A DNA stretch of 64,000 bases. It comes from Peronospora farinosa (taxonomy: Eukaryota > Oomycota > Peronosporomycetes > Peronosporales > Peronosporaceae). The position numbers and the translations under genes are program-made. The notes beneath the pieces were generated by a model. It searched no databases and was not told the DNA's origin. It was given only the letters and a program-made list of their open reading frames with translations. Within the stretch, counting starts at the first letter, position 1, and the number at the start of each line of letters is the position of its first letter. Shown here one piece after another: positions 10,767 through 21,691 of this stretch. Location: assembly GCA_947646735.1 (NCBI GenBank), contig CANTFK010000239.1, positions 1 to 64,000 on the forward strand, read 5' to 3'.

Positions 10767-12210
10767 TGTGGTGAAGTGCCAAGAGAATCGGGGCCCAGGG
10801 TACCAAGGAACCAGGGTAGCAGGGTACAGGGGCCCCAGGGTACAAGGGCCCAGGCCTCGCAAGGTCCCAAGGTTCAATCGAGGGTCACCAGGGACAGGGT
10901 TCTCAGTTACCGGGGACAGGGATACCAGTTACCGGGGACAGGGTTTTTAGTAACCGGGGACAAGGGTATCAGTCACCAGGGACAGGGCATCAGAGACAGG
11001 GGTACCAGCTACCGAGGACAGGGGTACCAGTCACCGAGGACAGGGGTACCAGTTACCGGGGACAGGGGTACCAGTTACCGGGGAGGGTTACCGGGGACAG
11101 GGGTATCGAACGTCCAGGGTCAAAGGTACAAGGTTACCCTACCGGGCGCACACCAGGATTCGAAAGGTCCAGTGCCCCGAGGTGGTCCAGGGTCCTAAGG
11201 TCAAAGAAGGTACAAGGTATCTCAACGTGCAGAGTAGGTACAGGCCTCAAGGTCCAAGAGCACAGGGTACAAGAGCCCAGGGTATCAGGGACCAGGGTAC
11301 AGGGTGCAGGGTACCGGAGTACCGAGGCCCAGGGTACAGGGGCCCAGGGGTACCAGGGCCCAATGTCCGAGGGTGCAGAATCGGTACACAGAATGTCGAA
11401 GATTACAGAAAGTACAGGTACCAAGGATCCAGTTCTTCTAACAAGAGTCGACACGTGGCACTATCCAGATCAAAGGGTTAGGGTTAGGCAAGAAAAGCAT
11501 ACAAAGTATAAGGTAAATAAACACACTCGAATTTGCATTACACATGGCGGCTTTAAGCGCTTCCTTCAAGCTTCTCCGTCACCTCACCTATTCCGGGCGG
11601 GATACCCTTTGGCCCACCGACGTCAGGTGAGGTGACGGCTCAAGCAACGCAAGTTGAACCTCAGGATAGTTGGCCTGAGGTGTCAAGTTAGTGTCAAGAC
11701 TCAAGTGCGAGCTTGTTTCGATCTACCCTCCTGTTCCGGGGAAGGGATTTATTTTGCCCCCCCCCCGTTGAAGACAGACGTGTGGTAAGATTCAAGCTCG
11801 AACGAACCCCAGGAAGTATTTTGGCCTGTGGGTTCGTACCCATTCCACTACCCGCTATAGGAAGCGGTTTCCCTACGGGGAACAAGAAAAGGGGTCGAAA
11901 GACCAAGACAACGTTAGCCACCGAAGGGGTACATAGTACCAGGTGCACTGCTCTCGACCCAGTCGATTGAGCCCAAGAAACCCTGGGCCCGAGTGAAGCA
12001 TATCCACTCGTGGCCCCCAAGTCCCTCCATACAAGACCAAGTCTTTAAGTCTTCTGCGTCTAACGAGGAGCAAGACCAGCCAAGCCGACGGGTACACAAG
12101 GTGAGACCCAAGGTTGACGCGACACGGTATCGGGGTACCCCCTCCGTAAGTCGGCAGTCCGGGTGCTAGTGGAGTCGCATCAGCAATTTTACAAATCCCA
12201 CTCCACCACA
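10767..12210 (+). repeat. LTR copy 5, end of the chain
   Basis: Starts TGTGGTGAAGTGCC at 10767 and ends CACTCCACCACA at 12210. It is nearly identical to copy 4 until about 12165, where the last 45 bp diverge (GTGGAGTCGCATCAGC...), with the terminal CTCCACCACA kept. No primer-binding site follows. The next bases (GCCACGTGGTCACC) belong to the inverted copy 6. The changed 3' edge suggests recombination with a related LTR. Confidence 0.82.
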
Positions 12211-12637
12211 GCCACGTGGTCACCTTTGGTCACCTGGTCCACTTGGTCACTTGGTCCACTTGGTCAACGGGTTCACCTAGGCCACCTAGTCACCTGGGTC
12301 ACCTGGGGTACCTGGGCCACCTGGGCCACCTTGGGAACGTGGACTGCCTTCGAGGCACTGGACCTTTGGGCTCTTGGACTTGTGCCGGCTCTGCACTGTA
12401 GGGCAACCTGGCACTTCTCCAAGTGACTTCAGGACTCTGAGCCTTCGGTACCCCTGTCCCTGGTGACTGGAAACCTTCTCCCCGGTAACTGGTACCCCTG
12501 TTCCTGGTGACCTTGGGCTGAACCTTGGGATCTTGCGAGACGTAATCATAGTCATTTCATCGAGGGAGTACCCTGGATTTCTGTGCCCTTTATTACGATG
12601 TCCTCAGGGGTCCCGATTCTCCTGGAACTTCTCCACA
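12211..12637 (-). repeat. LTR copy 6, inverted and truncated
   Basis: On the minus strand it starts TGTGGAGAAGTTCC at 12637, continues through the CAGGAGAATCGGG junction, and reaches a degraded GGTACC/ACCAGG minisatellite and a CCACCTGGGTCACC-type tract (about 12214-12350). It then meets LTR 5 at 12210. The 3' half of the LTR is missing. Its position makes it the 3' LTR of a minus-strand element whose 3' non-coding end is at 12638-13040. Confidence 0.6.
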
Positions 12638-13040
12638 GCTGTTCCCTGCGCGCTGGTCTTCCGAACTGCGGCAAGACACCGTGCATCCTTGTCCTGTCTC
12701 CTTGGTGTAGCATCAGGTGTTCCTTTGTCTGATGACCAGTAGTAGTAAATAGCTTTCCACGTATCCATCGTAAACCGATAATCCCATTTCATCTCCAAAG
12801 TAAACTTCATTTTTTAAGTCATGTCTTAGATGGGGCATCTGGGGTCCTCTGCAGGTTAACGATACTTAGCACTTCTCCTGTGCTGTTGATCTCTCGATTG
12901 TATAAGTTGACCAATTTCTGTGCATGCAAAATAAACCGCCTCCTTCTTGCATCTGGCACCCCAATAATAAACCAATAATAAAATGACGCACAATATCCGC
13001 TTATCGGATACTGCCCTATGCCTGTTTTTGTAATTATGCA
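12638..13040 (-). mobile_element. 3' remnant of an inverted element of the same family
   Basis: Contains, in reverse, the block CGCGCAGGGAACAGC before the LTR and a diverged copy of the GATGCAAGAAGGAGG...TTTGCATGCACAG segment seen at about 2905-2945. The minus-strand frame near 12856-13041 aligns loosely with that region's translation but has no domain. It is AT-richer than the nest to its left, consistent with an older copy. Confidence 0.55.
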
Positions 13041-13463
13041 TTATTTCTATAACTACTCATGTAGGTTGCCCCATTTCATCACCTCTCTCTTAAAGTTGTG
13101 CTTACTACAACGTAAGCACATAACATAAAAATAATTCTTTTCACCACTAATGCAGCGACACAACCTCGAACCTGCTCAGTGACACACAATTGAGCAGCAT
13201 GACCCTGGCCGCGCGCGCAAGGGTATATCTGACGACAACAACCGTACGATCTGCAGGGAGCAGACACTACGAGTCACGGACGCACACTTGATCCCGTGGA
13301 CGCTATACCGTTATATCAGAGCTAATCATTTAGATTGCGAGAACTCATAACGAAACTCTTCATTCGCTATCATTACGTTGGTGCAGTGGTTTACCACTGA
13401 GTTCTTGATCGTGATGTCGCTTGTTCCATCCCACGTGCGCCAAATTTGATTCGCTATGACATC
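13041..13463. other. Non-coding spacer between retroelement relics
   Basis: No gene is visible. It follows the 3' end of the minus-strand gypsy relic, so it may hold that element's 3' LTR, but no matching 5' copy with clear ends was found in the window. AGGTTGCCCCATTTCA at about 13063 resembles AGGTTGCCCCCTTTCA at about 17137 on the far side of the relic. That is too short to call a repeat pair. Confidence 0.35.
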
Positions 13464-15114
13464 TCACATAGTCGCAAATGCCATCCAACTTTTCCCAGCC
13501 TCATAATTAAATCTCAGAATCGCTCGGGGACTCGACTCAAAGTTCTGTTTCTCGCGAGCATCACGGCTCGCGAGATTGGGGATGGAATCGGCAGCATCAC
13601 TCGCAATCACCGTCTTTCTACGGGACTCATAGTCCTCGACCACGTCCGGGACATCTTGGGACAGCGTACTCGATGGCTCCCATGTATCGTCCGCCGGGGA
13701 ATATCCCAAACAGCGAAACCTGTAATGCTTTTCGACACGCTTCTTCATGGGCGCCGAGTTGTTACTCGGCGCATAAAACTTATGATCCTCGTGATCGACA
13801 ATTCGGTCGACAATCCAGCGTCGCGCACCCGATGCATCGACTAATGGAGGAGGAGCATCATGACGGAAGACCTCTGGCGATGGGCGCCGATTCTCGTAAT
13901 CGGGCTCCTGTGCAGTCGAATGATGAGCTGCGTCTACTTCACGCTGAAGTCGAGGAATCGAAGAATGCCCTACTTGATGCTCGCGAGATGGCTGAGAGAG
14001 CTCAAGATCGTGCGGATGCTGCGACTGAGGCTGCTGAGCGGACCCGACGTGAGCAGCTGGTACTGGTTGAGCGCCTACGTCAACTTGAGACGACTGCGTT
14101 CGGAGGGCCCCAGCAGACCGAGTCTGCACGCGTTCGGGCAGGACTTGGTCCCAGTCGTCGTCAAGGGATGTCGGATTTCGAGCCGGCACAGAAGAGCGGG
14201 GAAGATTCGAAGGGAGATCCGCCGGCAGGTAAGCCTTGAGGTGCCCGACGTAGAATGTCGGGTGCAAACGCATAGATGTAGGTATGTCTAGCGTGTAAGC
14301 GTCACCATGCACCTTAACAATCCGAAATGGGCCAATATATCTTGGCGCTAACTTATTAGCGCCCAAATTCGTCACTGAGGTGTTTGGTAATCCACTTGTT
14401 GATAACAATACTCTGTCACCTTCTTGAAATGTCAACATATTATTTCTACCTCGTTTGTCTGCGTTCTCTTTTTTCTTGCCGACTGCCTCTTGTAATGCAT
14501 CACGCACTAAACGCGTGATTCCTTGTCGTAATAGCAGAAATTCGGTTACTGCAGCCGAGCTTACAGGCGACGTATTCGCTTTAGGAGCAAAATTAGCAAC
14601 GGGAGACGCGATGGCAAGCATCGCGTCAGGAGTAGATATGCCGTTGGCCACATTATTTCTAGCAGGAGTTGCATCGACAGCAGCCTTATCCTCATCGCAT
14701 TCAATCATCAATTGTTTCGGCGCAATTCCATCCGTAGATACTTCCCCACCAAGCTTGGATACAGGGTGCTCTGAAGCTGAGAGAGCAAGCAGCGCCGGAA
14801 CGCGAGGATGCCTCGCGTTGCTAACGAAAAAGAGCGTCAACCCGGTTGACGCATGGACAGCATTGTTGATAGCAAACTCTACAAGTGGAAGAAACGAACT
14901 CCATGACGAGAATTATGTTGCATAACTGCGCAAGACATCTTCGAGCACTCTGTGCACACTCTCCATTTGCCCATCCGTATCTGGATGGGCCGCCGTAGAC
15001 ATAAGCAACCGCATGCCTAATAGCTGGAATAATTCGGCCCAGAAAGCCGAAGTGAAACGCGGGTCACGGTACTAAACATTAGATTCTGGCAACCCGTGAT
15101 GCCTGAAGATAAGA
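13464..15114 (-). pseudogene. Integrase core remnant, SH3-like tail and chromodomain
   Basis: From about 15110 downward the frame gives HFAPVSANITAETT, then RDPRFTSAFW (second catalytic Asp) and DGQMESVHRVLEDVL (catalytic Glu), with in-frame stops near 15060 and 14925. The HHCC domain and first catalytic Asp are missing. A long frame (14840-13464, 458 codons) then holds the integrase C-terminal beta-barrel (LAPRYIGPFRIVKVHGDAYTL), a long Ser/Gln-rich linker and a chromodomain (RWIVDRIVDHEDHKF ... YRFRCLGYSPADDTWEP). The length of this intact C-terminal frame is unusual for so damaged an element. Confidence 0.85.
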
Positions 15115-16949
15115 TCAATGAAGGTCTTCGCTGTCGTCTCCGCCGTAATGTTGGCGGAGACCGGAGCAAAATGCACCATATTGCTGAAACGGGCCGTCAA
15201 GCGCGTAACGCTTGATGTTGTCGCGTGTTGGTTTCGTCAACTTCGCGAGTAATTTTTCGCTCGGGTCCCTGAGATAGTTGATGATTCCGGCATAGAAGGA
15301 ATCATTCGCGTAAGATTCAGCGATCTGAGTTCGGATCGAAAGCACGGGGGTCGAAATCATCGCATTAAGTCCCAGTTCAATACAACACACACATATATCT
15401 TTGTCGTCATCAACATACTCCGTTTGATGACCCATATCACGCCGAGGACCGTACGAGAAAGCGCTTCAGCGAGAATGTTATTCTTGCCAGGCTTGTGATG
15501 CTCAAGAAAATTATACTCGGCAAAAAATGACAACCACCGTGCCATACGCTGGGACAAGTGAGGACGGTACGCAATGATGCGTGATCTGTGTAGATAGAGA
15601 ACATCTTTTCACCGAGAAAATATACTCTAAACTTGATTAGCGCGTAACGCATAGCCAAAAGTTCCTTGTCGTGTACCGGATAATTTTCGGCAGGTTCCAT
15701 CTGTCGTGATTGAAGACTCACGACGCGCTCTCGACCCTCGTCATCAAATTGCATGAGGGCACATCCTATAGCGAAATTGCTCGCGTCATATACGACGTGG
15801 AATGGCTTAGAGTCATCAGGTAACATCAGCACCGGTGCCTCGGACAAGCTCTTCTTTACGGAGTCGAAGGCAGATTGATGTTCTGCCGTCCATAACCATA
15901 CTGCGTCTTTCTTGAGCAAATTCGATAATGGCTGAATTGGCTCAGCATAGTTCTTCGATATGCTTATGCAAGTAATTCGACAAACCGAGCCATTGACGTA
16001 ATTCAGTTTGGTTCCTGGGCGTTGGACAGGAACAGATCGATGAGATCTTCTCAGGATCAGCGCGGACACCTTCCTTGCTGACGTAGAAATCGAGTACTGG
16101 AATCTCGGGAGCGAAGAAGACACATTTCTTCAAATTCGCATACAATTTATTCTCTCGCATAACTTGAAAAACCTGCTTCAAGTGTCGAAGGTGTACCTCC
16201 GTAGCGCTGAGCTGTTGCTCAGCGCGGCTGTGAACAAAAATGTCGTCAAAGTAGCTCGGTGCAAAGTCGCGAAGTGGGCGAAGTACTTGTGTCACCATCC
16301 GATTGAGCGTAGATGGAGCGTTCTTAAGGCCTTGTGGCATGACTAGCCACTCCCAAAGCATCCCGCTTGGGGTGCTGATCGCAGTGAACGGAATGTCACT
16401 GTCCCTCATGAGGATCTGATAGAAACCGTCTGTCAGATCTATGGCGCTGTAGATCTCGCTCCCGGACATGGTATTCAATACCATGTCTTTTCGAGGGATA
16501 GGCGTTTAAGCCAGGATCGTGGCGTCATTCAGCTTGTTGAAGGCGTGCACAATGCGCCAACCGCCGGTGGATTTCTTCACACAGAAAGTCGGGCTCGAAT
16601 GTGGCGAGATACTCTTGCGGACATTGCCAGCCTTGCGTCGACCCTCGAAAAATTCATCAATAGCGATGACTTGATCGTGCGTTAACGGCCATTGCCGTGC
16701 CACGAAATATTTCGATCCTGTCACGAGATATATCTCGTGCCGCACACCACGATCCGCCGGAAGCTCAGCTGGAATTTTCTCCGGGAAAATATCGGTGTAC
16801 TCACGGGCGATATTGTATACAGGGTTGCCCGAAGCACGAAGCGCATCCCAAGACTGTGCCGCGAAGCGTTCTTCGCGCGCTGATTTAGGCTCGGCGCTCT
16901 TCGGGCGAGCCTCCAGAACCTCTTCACTGGCTGCTTCGATCACATCCAT
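15115..16949 (-). pseudogene. Reverse transcriptase and RNase H, frameshifted
   Basis: The segment 16949-16506 carries the N-terminal RT part (SSPTFCVKKSTGGWRIVHAF) and ends at a stop. 16484-15942 carries the palm with IDLTDGFYQI, the PQGLKNAPS loop and the active-site box YFDD. A shift near 16000 moves to 16123-15437, with RNase H motifs DASNFAIG, KELLAMRYAL and TDHASLRT. 15435-15115 is the linker before integrase. At least three frame changes separate parts that would be one polyprotein, yet the catalytic Asp residues remain. Confidence 0.9.
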
Positions 16950-17522
16950 AGAATCATCTAGAAGCCTCTACAACATTCCATATGTCCTAGCGTAGGTTGA
17001 AGCTGTGGAGTCGATACCAAGTGCAACTTGCACTTTCCAACATCAAATGCTATACACAGGGTTTGCTGTAGAGAACGATGTACGTGCGGTGCCAAAAATA
17101 TAGTTAGTAAGCCATAAAAGTAGCGCCACCCCAAGGTTGCCCCCTTTCACAGCCAAGCAGCCGTCAACGAGTTAATTTTCTCCGCAGCTTGTGACGCAAG
17201 CTCTTGGGCAAGAGGTCTTGTAGCAAAAAACTAAGAACGCATGACAGAAAAATCTTACTGCCGGACGCGTTTTGCCCGCCGTTATGGGCCTCCGCCTCAG
17301 TGGCTTACCGATCGCAAAGTAAGCTCTCTCAGTACAGCGGCCTTTGCCGCTGCCACACGTTTACCTACCTAACCTACCTATGCATCGCTCAGCACTAGCG
17401 GCCGTATTAAATCTTGACCGAGTACGTAGACCGCTTCACTGTGACAGTGACCAGCGAGCGCACGCCGATCAGTCGCGAAATGACGGTACTTCATTGGTTG
17501 TTTGATCAATATCAAATTCAGC
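16950..17522. other. Intergenic region before the ACP synthase gene
   Basis: No gene recognised. It covers the unseen 5' end of the gypsy relic and presumably the promoter of the downstream gene. A long minus-strand frame (17469-17729) overlaps the next gene and is a shadow. Confidence 0.4.
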
Positions 17523-18055
17523 ATGGCTCGCCGGGTGTATGGCATCGGTGTAGATGTGGCGCTGGTGTCGCGCTTCGAGCGCAGCTTTGCACGTTTTGGT
17601 GAACGGCTTCTCATGCGTGTGCTCCACCCTATAGAAATCGCTGAGTTCCACGCTCGTCCAAGTGCTCAACGTGTGATGTTTCTGGCCTCCAGGTGGGCAG
17701 TGAAGGAAGCTACATTTAAGGCTTTCCAACGTTACCGCGTGCGATTCCCGGAGATTTACGCGGTCCGAAGAGGCTTGGAAGACTCTGCAGTCTCTACAGC
17801 TCTACATGTAACAAGTGACTCCAAGGCACTGCGTCTTCAGTTCTCGGGCGAGACAAAAACTCTCGCCAAACGACTGCGATTAGTGGTGAGACATAGGACA
17901 GAAGAAAGGTTGTTGCTTGACAAACAACGTGTATTTACTGGTGCTTGTTGTGACAGGAGCCGCATGTGTCAATATCACACGATGGAGACTACGCTGTGGC
18001 TTATGTGGTGTTACAAGAAGAGGTCGATGGGATGATAAAGGCAGGAATGTCTTAG
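17523..18055 (+). CDS. acpS: Holo-[acyl-carrier-protein] synthase, AcpS type
   Basis: Transfers 4'-phosphopantetheine from CoA to a serine of acyl carrier protein, activating it for fatty-acid synthesis; in eukaryotes this single-domain type usually serves the mitochondrial system. Two exons: 17523-17885 and 17957-18055 (intron GTGAGA...ACAG, phase 0), 153 aa. The N-terminus has GIGVDVALVSRFE with the metal-binding Asp11, then FLASRWAVKEATFKA with Glu near 62. After splicing the C-terminus reads PHVSISHDGDYAVAYVVLQ, the standard family ending; without the intron it would be nonsense, which supports the model. The ATG at 17523 is the first in frame. It converges with the HMG-CoA reductase gene, 169 bp away. 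The enzyme's compartment is inferred; no clear targeting peptide is visible. Confidence 0.88.
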
Positions 18056-18224
18056 TAAAGAAAAACTTCTTGTCTAACAAGTGCGTTATGAATCCGGAGC
18101 TGGCTCATTTTGCTCGAGTTCTGCGCGTCACAATCATGTCCACTTTTGCTGGTGCTTCTGTTGTAGATACTTTATCGTTTATCATCAAATTATTACCTAA
18201 CCGAATTCCAAGATCACGACTTCC

Positions 18225-21200
18225 CTATAAGGACTCCTTCCGATAGTCGCGGCTGTGGTCACCATAGATCTCGTAAATGAGGCCAATGACGCGTTCCACC
18301 GCTGGTAACGAAAATGTAGCTGCAACGCATGAATCTCGTCGCGCTTCTTGCAGCAGCTGGTCCCACTTACTCATAGCCCAAACGTTGGCAAGACCTCGGA
18401 ATTCACTTTCGTACTGCTTGCCCTCTGAGTGGGGAATTCCACGCTGAGATAGCCAAAAGAGAAATGCGTTGGGCACACGTTCAGTAGCGTCGCGCTGGTA
18501 GCGTGCCAGGTCGTGTGCGATCGAGCCTTCCCATTCCATATACTCACCAATGCGGGTGAGGAAATCTAATCGCTCAGGTGTCACCAAATCGGAGGGTAAT
18601 GCCAGCGCGTCGATCAGCAGAAGAAATGGCGCTTGCCAGCGTGTGGCTTGTACTGCAACATATGCGAGAAATGTCTCCTCGAGCGGCTGATAGGTAGCGA
18701 GCGTCGCCTCGGAGTTGTCGTTGGAAAGCGTCCCCATCTCGTAACTCATGACGATATCGTTCAACAATTCCCGCTGCTCCTCTACTAGACGATCCTGCAG
18801 CATTTTGTGGGGCACCTCCTGTTCAATGTGGTAGTGCAGTACCTGCCACAGAGCGAGGAAGAGCGGCAAACCTGTGGAAAGGATTTCGTCACCAGGCTCC
18901 ACATTCTCCACAATCAAGTCGTGGAAGGACTTAGCATCCAACTCGTGCATCTCACCATCAATGACCCCATTTGCAGACCCGATACTTGCCACTAGGAGCT
19001 TGCGCATGAACGTGCTCACATTTTGTGGGCGCACCTCCATGAGTCGGTACGCAATAATATTGATGAGAATGGACAGTAGCTGCAGCTTGTTCTGCAATCC
19101 GATGTTTGAGCGGGATACCAGTAGATCGCTCTCTGTGTTCGAGTTGGGGATAAAGATGGAACGCATGGAAGCCAGGAACGTGAACATCTCCTCCAGCTGG
19201 TTGTAGCCTTTATCGCCCAGCAACTGTCGCTGTAGTGTCGTTGTCGCTTTGTCACCCTTGTTCGCAGCGTTTGGTGCCATGATAGCGATGTACTGCGGAT
19301 GCTTATTAATAGCTTCAAATGCAAGATTGAGACTGATTGTGCTCTCCAGCTCCGGAATGGGAACTTCTACGTAGAACATGGACGGCAGCGTCACTGAGAC
19401 CGGCGAAGTTGGCGGTGATTTGCTCAGGATCTCAGAGAACACTGCATGAGCTTGCAAGTACTCCTTCGCCGTCTCCACGTTAATAGACTTTCGCAATAAC
19501 ATGTAGCTGCACACCTCCGACACAAGTTCGCTGGGCGCTCCAGCAGCGACAGCAATATTTCGTGCGTGGAGAGCCATGTGACCCTTCTGAATACCCGTCA
19601 CCGCTATAGCGCGAATGGCTGCAAAGTTTTGAGCAAGCCCAACACTTACGATAATGCCGCTTAGACTACGAGCTGTTGGCTGCTGCAGTATCGCGAGAGT
19701 GGCAGTGTAACCAGGATGGGTCATTAACGCACCACCTTTCGATCCGACCGCGATTGGCATTTCCAAACTGCCACGTAGCACCTGCGTTCCGGAACCATCG
19801 CGGGAAAGACCGATTTCATAATGCGACAGTGACGCGTATTGCCCCGAGCGACTAGCATAGCAATGCGCAGCCGATTCGATGGCTCGCCAATCCTGGCCGG
19901 TAGCCACGGCTACAGCATCTACACCGTTCATAATTCCCTTGTTATTAGTCACTGCGCGGTACGGATCAATAGCGGCGAAATTATAGGCCTCGATAATGCG
20001 GTCCGCCACAACTTTTCCGTCAACACCTTTCCAACCAAGCTTGTTCAAAGGGATTTCAAACTCAGTTCGAGCACGGCGTTGCATGCAAAGGTTGGTGACA
20101 ATCCGCAAGCCTACACGACTTTGCGTCACCTTCGAGATTTCTTCAGATAACCCCTCAGCAACTGTGTTGACAATATTGGCACCCATGGCCTCACACACAT
20201 CCACATCGATATGCACGACGAGATATTGCGTCTGTGGCTCAGACGCGTGTATCACGAGCTCATTGTCGCATGGAGTGTACCAGGAACTACCACCGGCAGT
20301 AGTGGCAGTAGTCCGCGCGGCCTGGCTAACTACGCGGCAGTAAATATCGACGGCACCGCCACCACGTTTCTTCATGTTTGGACAAAGCGTAGTGTTAGCA
20401 ATTGAAAGCAGCCGCTCACGGTTGCATTTGATAGCTGCAATAGCTGCTGGGATGTCCTTGGTGCCCACGAGCTGAATCTGAGACGTCATAACATTGTCAG
20501 ATGTCGATGTATGGAAGCCGTCCCCCGCAGCAGCCACGAGCTTTGCCGCGCTAGAGGCTGCAGCCACCACCGAGGGCTCTTCGACGGCCATGGGCACGGA
20601 CATACTTTTACCGTCAATGACAAAGTTAAGGCCAAGGCTGTGTAAGTGACATGTCACACACACGTTAGCCAATGACAAAATTCTAGACGTGTAGCAACAT
20701 ACCAACTCACCCAAGCGGGATGCCAAGCACGCCAATACAATTCTCGATCATGAGGTTTGCCGTGCGTAGCGGCAACTCGCCAAGTTTCATTGCCGGATCT
20801 GATGAAGACATTATTTCAGCAGCTACATCGATGCCACCCGTTTGTTGCATCTTGAGACTATTGAGTTGCGGGTACATGAGCGCCAGTACATCTAATCGTT
20901 CGCGCAGTGTTTTGTTGTAGAATCCAGACCAGACTGAAGGCTGTGGTGCTGATTCCTGCTGCTTCTTGTTCGCCCAGTCCTCACTAGCGTCATGACTGGG
21001 CTGCAACGATTTGAACTGTTTGCTGCCACTAGTAATGGTACAGCACTTTTGGACTTGTGCAGCCAGTACGGCCACCTGCATTGCCTTATTCGATAGCGTA
21101 CTGTCTAGCGCCACACTCTGTGCTGTCTTTAGCGCCTTGCGCAGTAGATTCAATGTCTGTTCCAGCACTACTTCCAGCTCTGCTCTAGAGTCCGGCAATG

Positions 21201-21237
21201 ACACGAGCGCGTCGGGATCTGAAAGCTGATTGGTCAT
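18225..21237 (-). CDS. Class II 3-hydroxy-3-methylglutaryl-CoA reductase with long C-terminal extension
   Basis: Interconverts HMG-CoA and mevalonate. Two exons, 21237-20711 and 20637-18225 (intron GTGAGT...ACAG), 979 aa. The N-terminus has FYNKTLRERLDVL and MIENCIGVLGIPLG, and the junction reads into GLNFVIDGKSMSVPMAVEEPSVVAAAS, all hallmarks of the bacterial-type class II enzyme. Catalytic positions match: Glu near 195 (VEEPS), Lys409 (NNKGIMNG), Asp425 (TGQDW) and His529 (QKGHMALHAR). Membrane spans of the usual eukaryotic class I enzyme are absent. Class II enzymes are about 430 aa. Here some 370-400 residues follow, ending with MEWEGSIAHDLARYQRD and YGDHSRDY, which faintly resemble the metal-binding and C-terminal parts of class I terpene synthases; that resemblance is weak inference. 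No signal peptide. Confidence 0.9.
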
Positions 21238-21691
21238 TTAGTACGCACTGTGAGAGTCAAAGGCTGCTAAGCATGCGACAGCAAGTCGCAAAGTGACGTA
21301 CGCGAATGATGGGTCAGAAAGACGCAAATAAGAGCAACATACTTGTGAGCTGGACATAAGAGCAACTGAAACGCAACCGCAACTTTAGAAACTTTTTAGT
21401 AAAAAACGTCGTAACGCGAAGAACCGGCGGCGACTGCTCGTGCTCGATTCTTGTACGTAGTTAGAAAGTGTGGGTACAGAGCTGAGTACATCATCAAGCA
21501 CCGCAAGAGAGAGTGGCTTTGGTAGAGCACTTAAGGCGCAAGTGTCACTTTTAATGGCTCATTGACTTATGAGTCCATTTTATTTCGACCGTACTTTGCT
21601 GATAATGACAAGACCCAAGTAAATGATCGAGACGAACCTTCTCATAATCGCGTCGCCCAGCAACGAGCATGTTCATGTGATACTACCTCCG
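21238..21691. other. Intergenic, HMG-CoA reductase promoter
   Basis: Lies between the start of the reductase and the 3' end of the upstream gene, both on the minus strand. No gene seen. GCTCATTGACTTATG at about 21555 partly resembles the oomycete initiator but is on the plus strand and has no gene downstream, so it is not called. Confidence 0.4.

Larger units (their letters stand above)
13464..16949 (-). mobile_element. Ty3/gypsy chromovirus-type retrotransposon relic
   Basis: Reading on the minus strand the order is reverse transcriptase, RNase H, linker, integrase remnant, SH3-like tail, chromodomain, which is the Ty3/gypsy order. It is unrelated in sequence to the TGTGG-LTR family to its left. 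Several frameshifts and stops, and a deletion inside integrase, show that it is inactive. No gag, zinc knuckle or protease is visible upstream of 16949, and no LTR pair could be defined. Confidence 0.9.

Noticed and set aside
6084..11481. Plus-strand open frames of 60-325 codons rich in Gly, Gln, Tyr and Arg
   Set aside because: They are translations of the GGGGACAGGGGTACCAG minisatellite and change frame with every unit-length change.
7290..12223. Several minus-strand open frames of 100-190 codons inside the three tandem LTRs
   Set aside because: They recur at the same place in each LTR copy, run through the poly-C tract and the LTR ends, and contain no domain; they are repeat artefacts.
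13749..13770. Perfect GCGCCGAGT/ACTCGGCGC palindrome
   Set aside because: It lies within the retroelement coding frame and is most simply explained by codons; a second similar one occurs at about 16203-16226 in RT.
13673..14925. Plus-strand frames of 140-190 codons
   Set aside because: They are the antisense of the intact integrase-tail and chromodomain frame, which has recognisable domains.
13063..17152. Similar 16-base sequences AGGTTGCCCC(A/C)TTTCA on both sides of the gypsy relic, as possible LTR or target-site remnants
   Set aside because: The match does not extend in either direction and no LTR ends (TG...CA) are found next to it.
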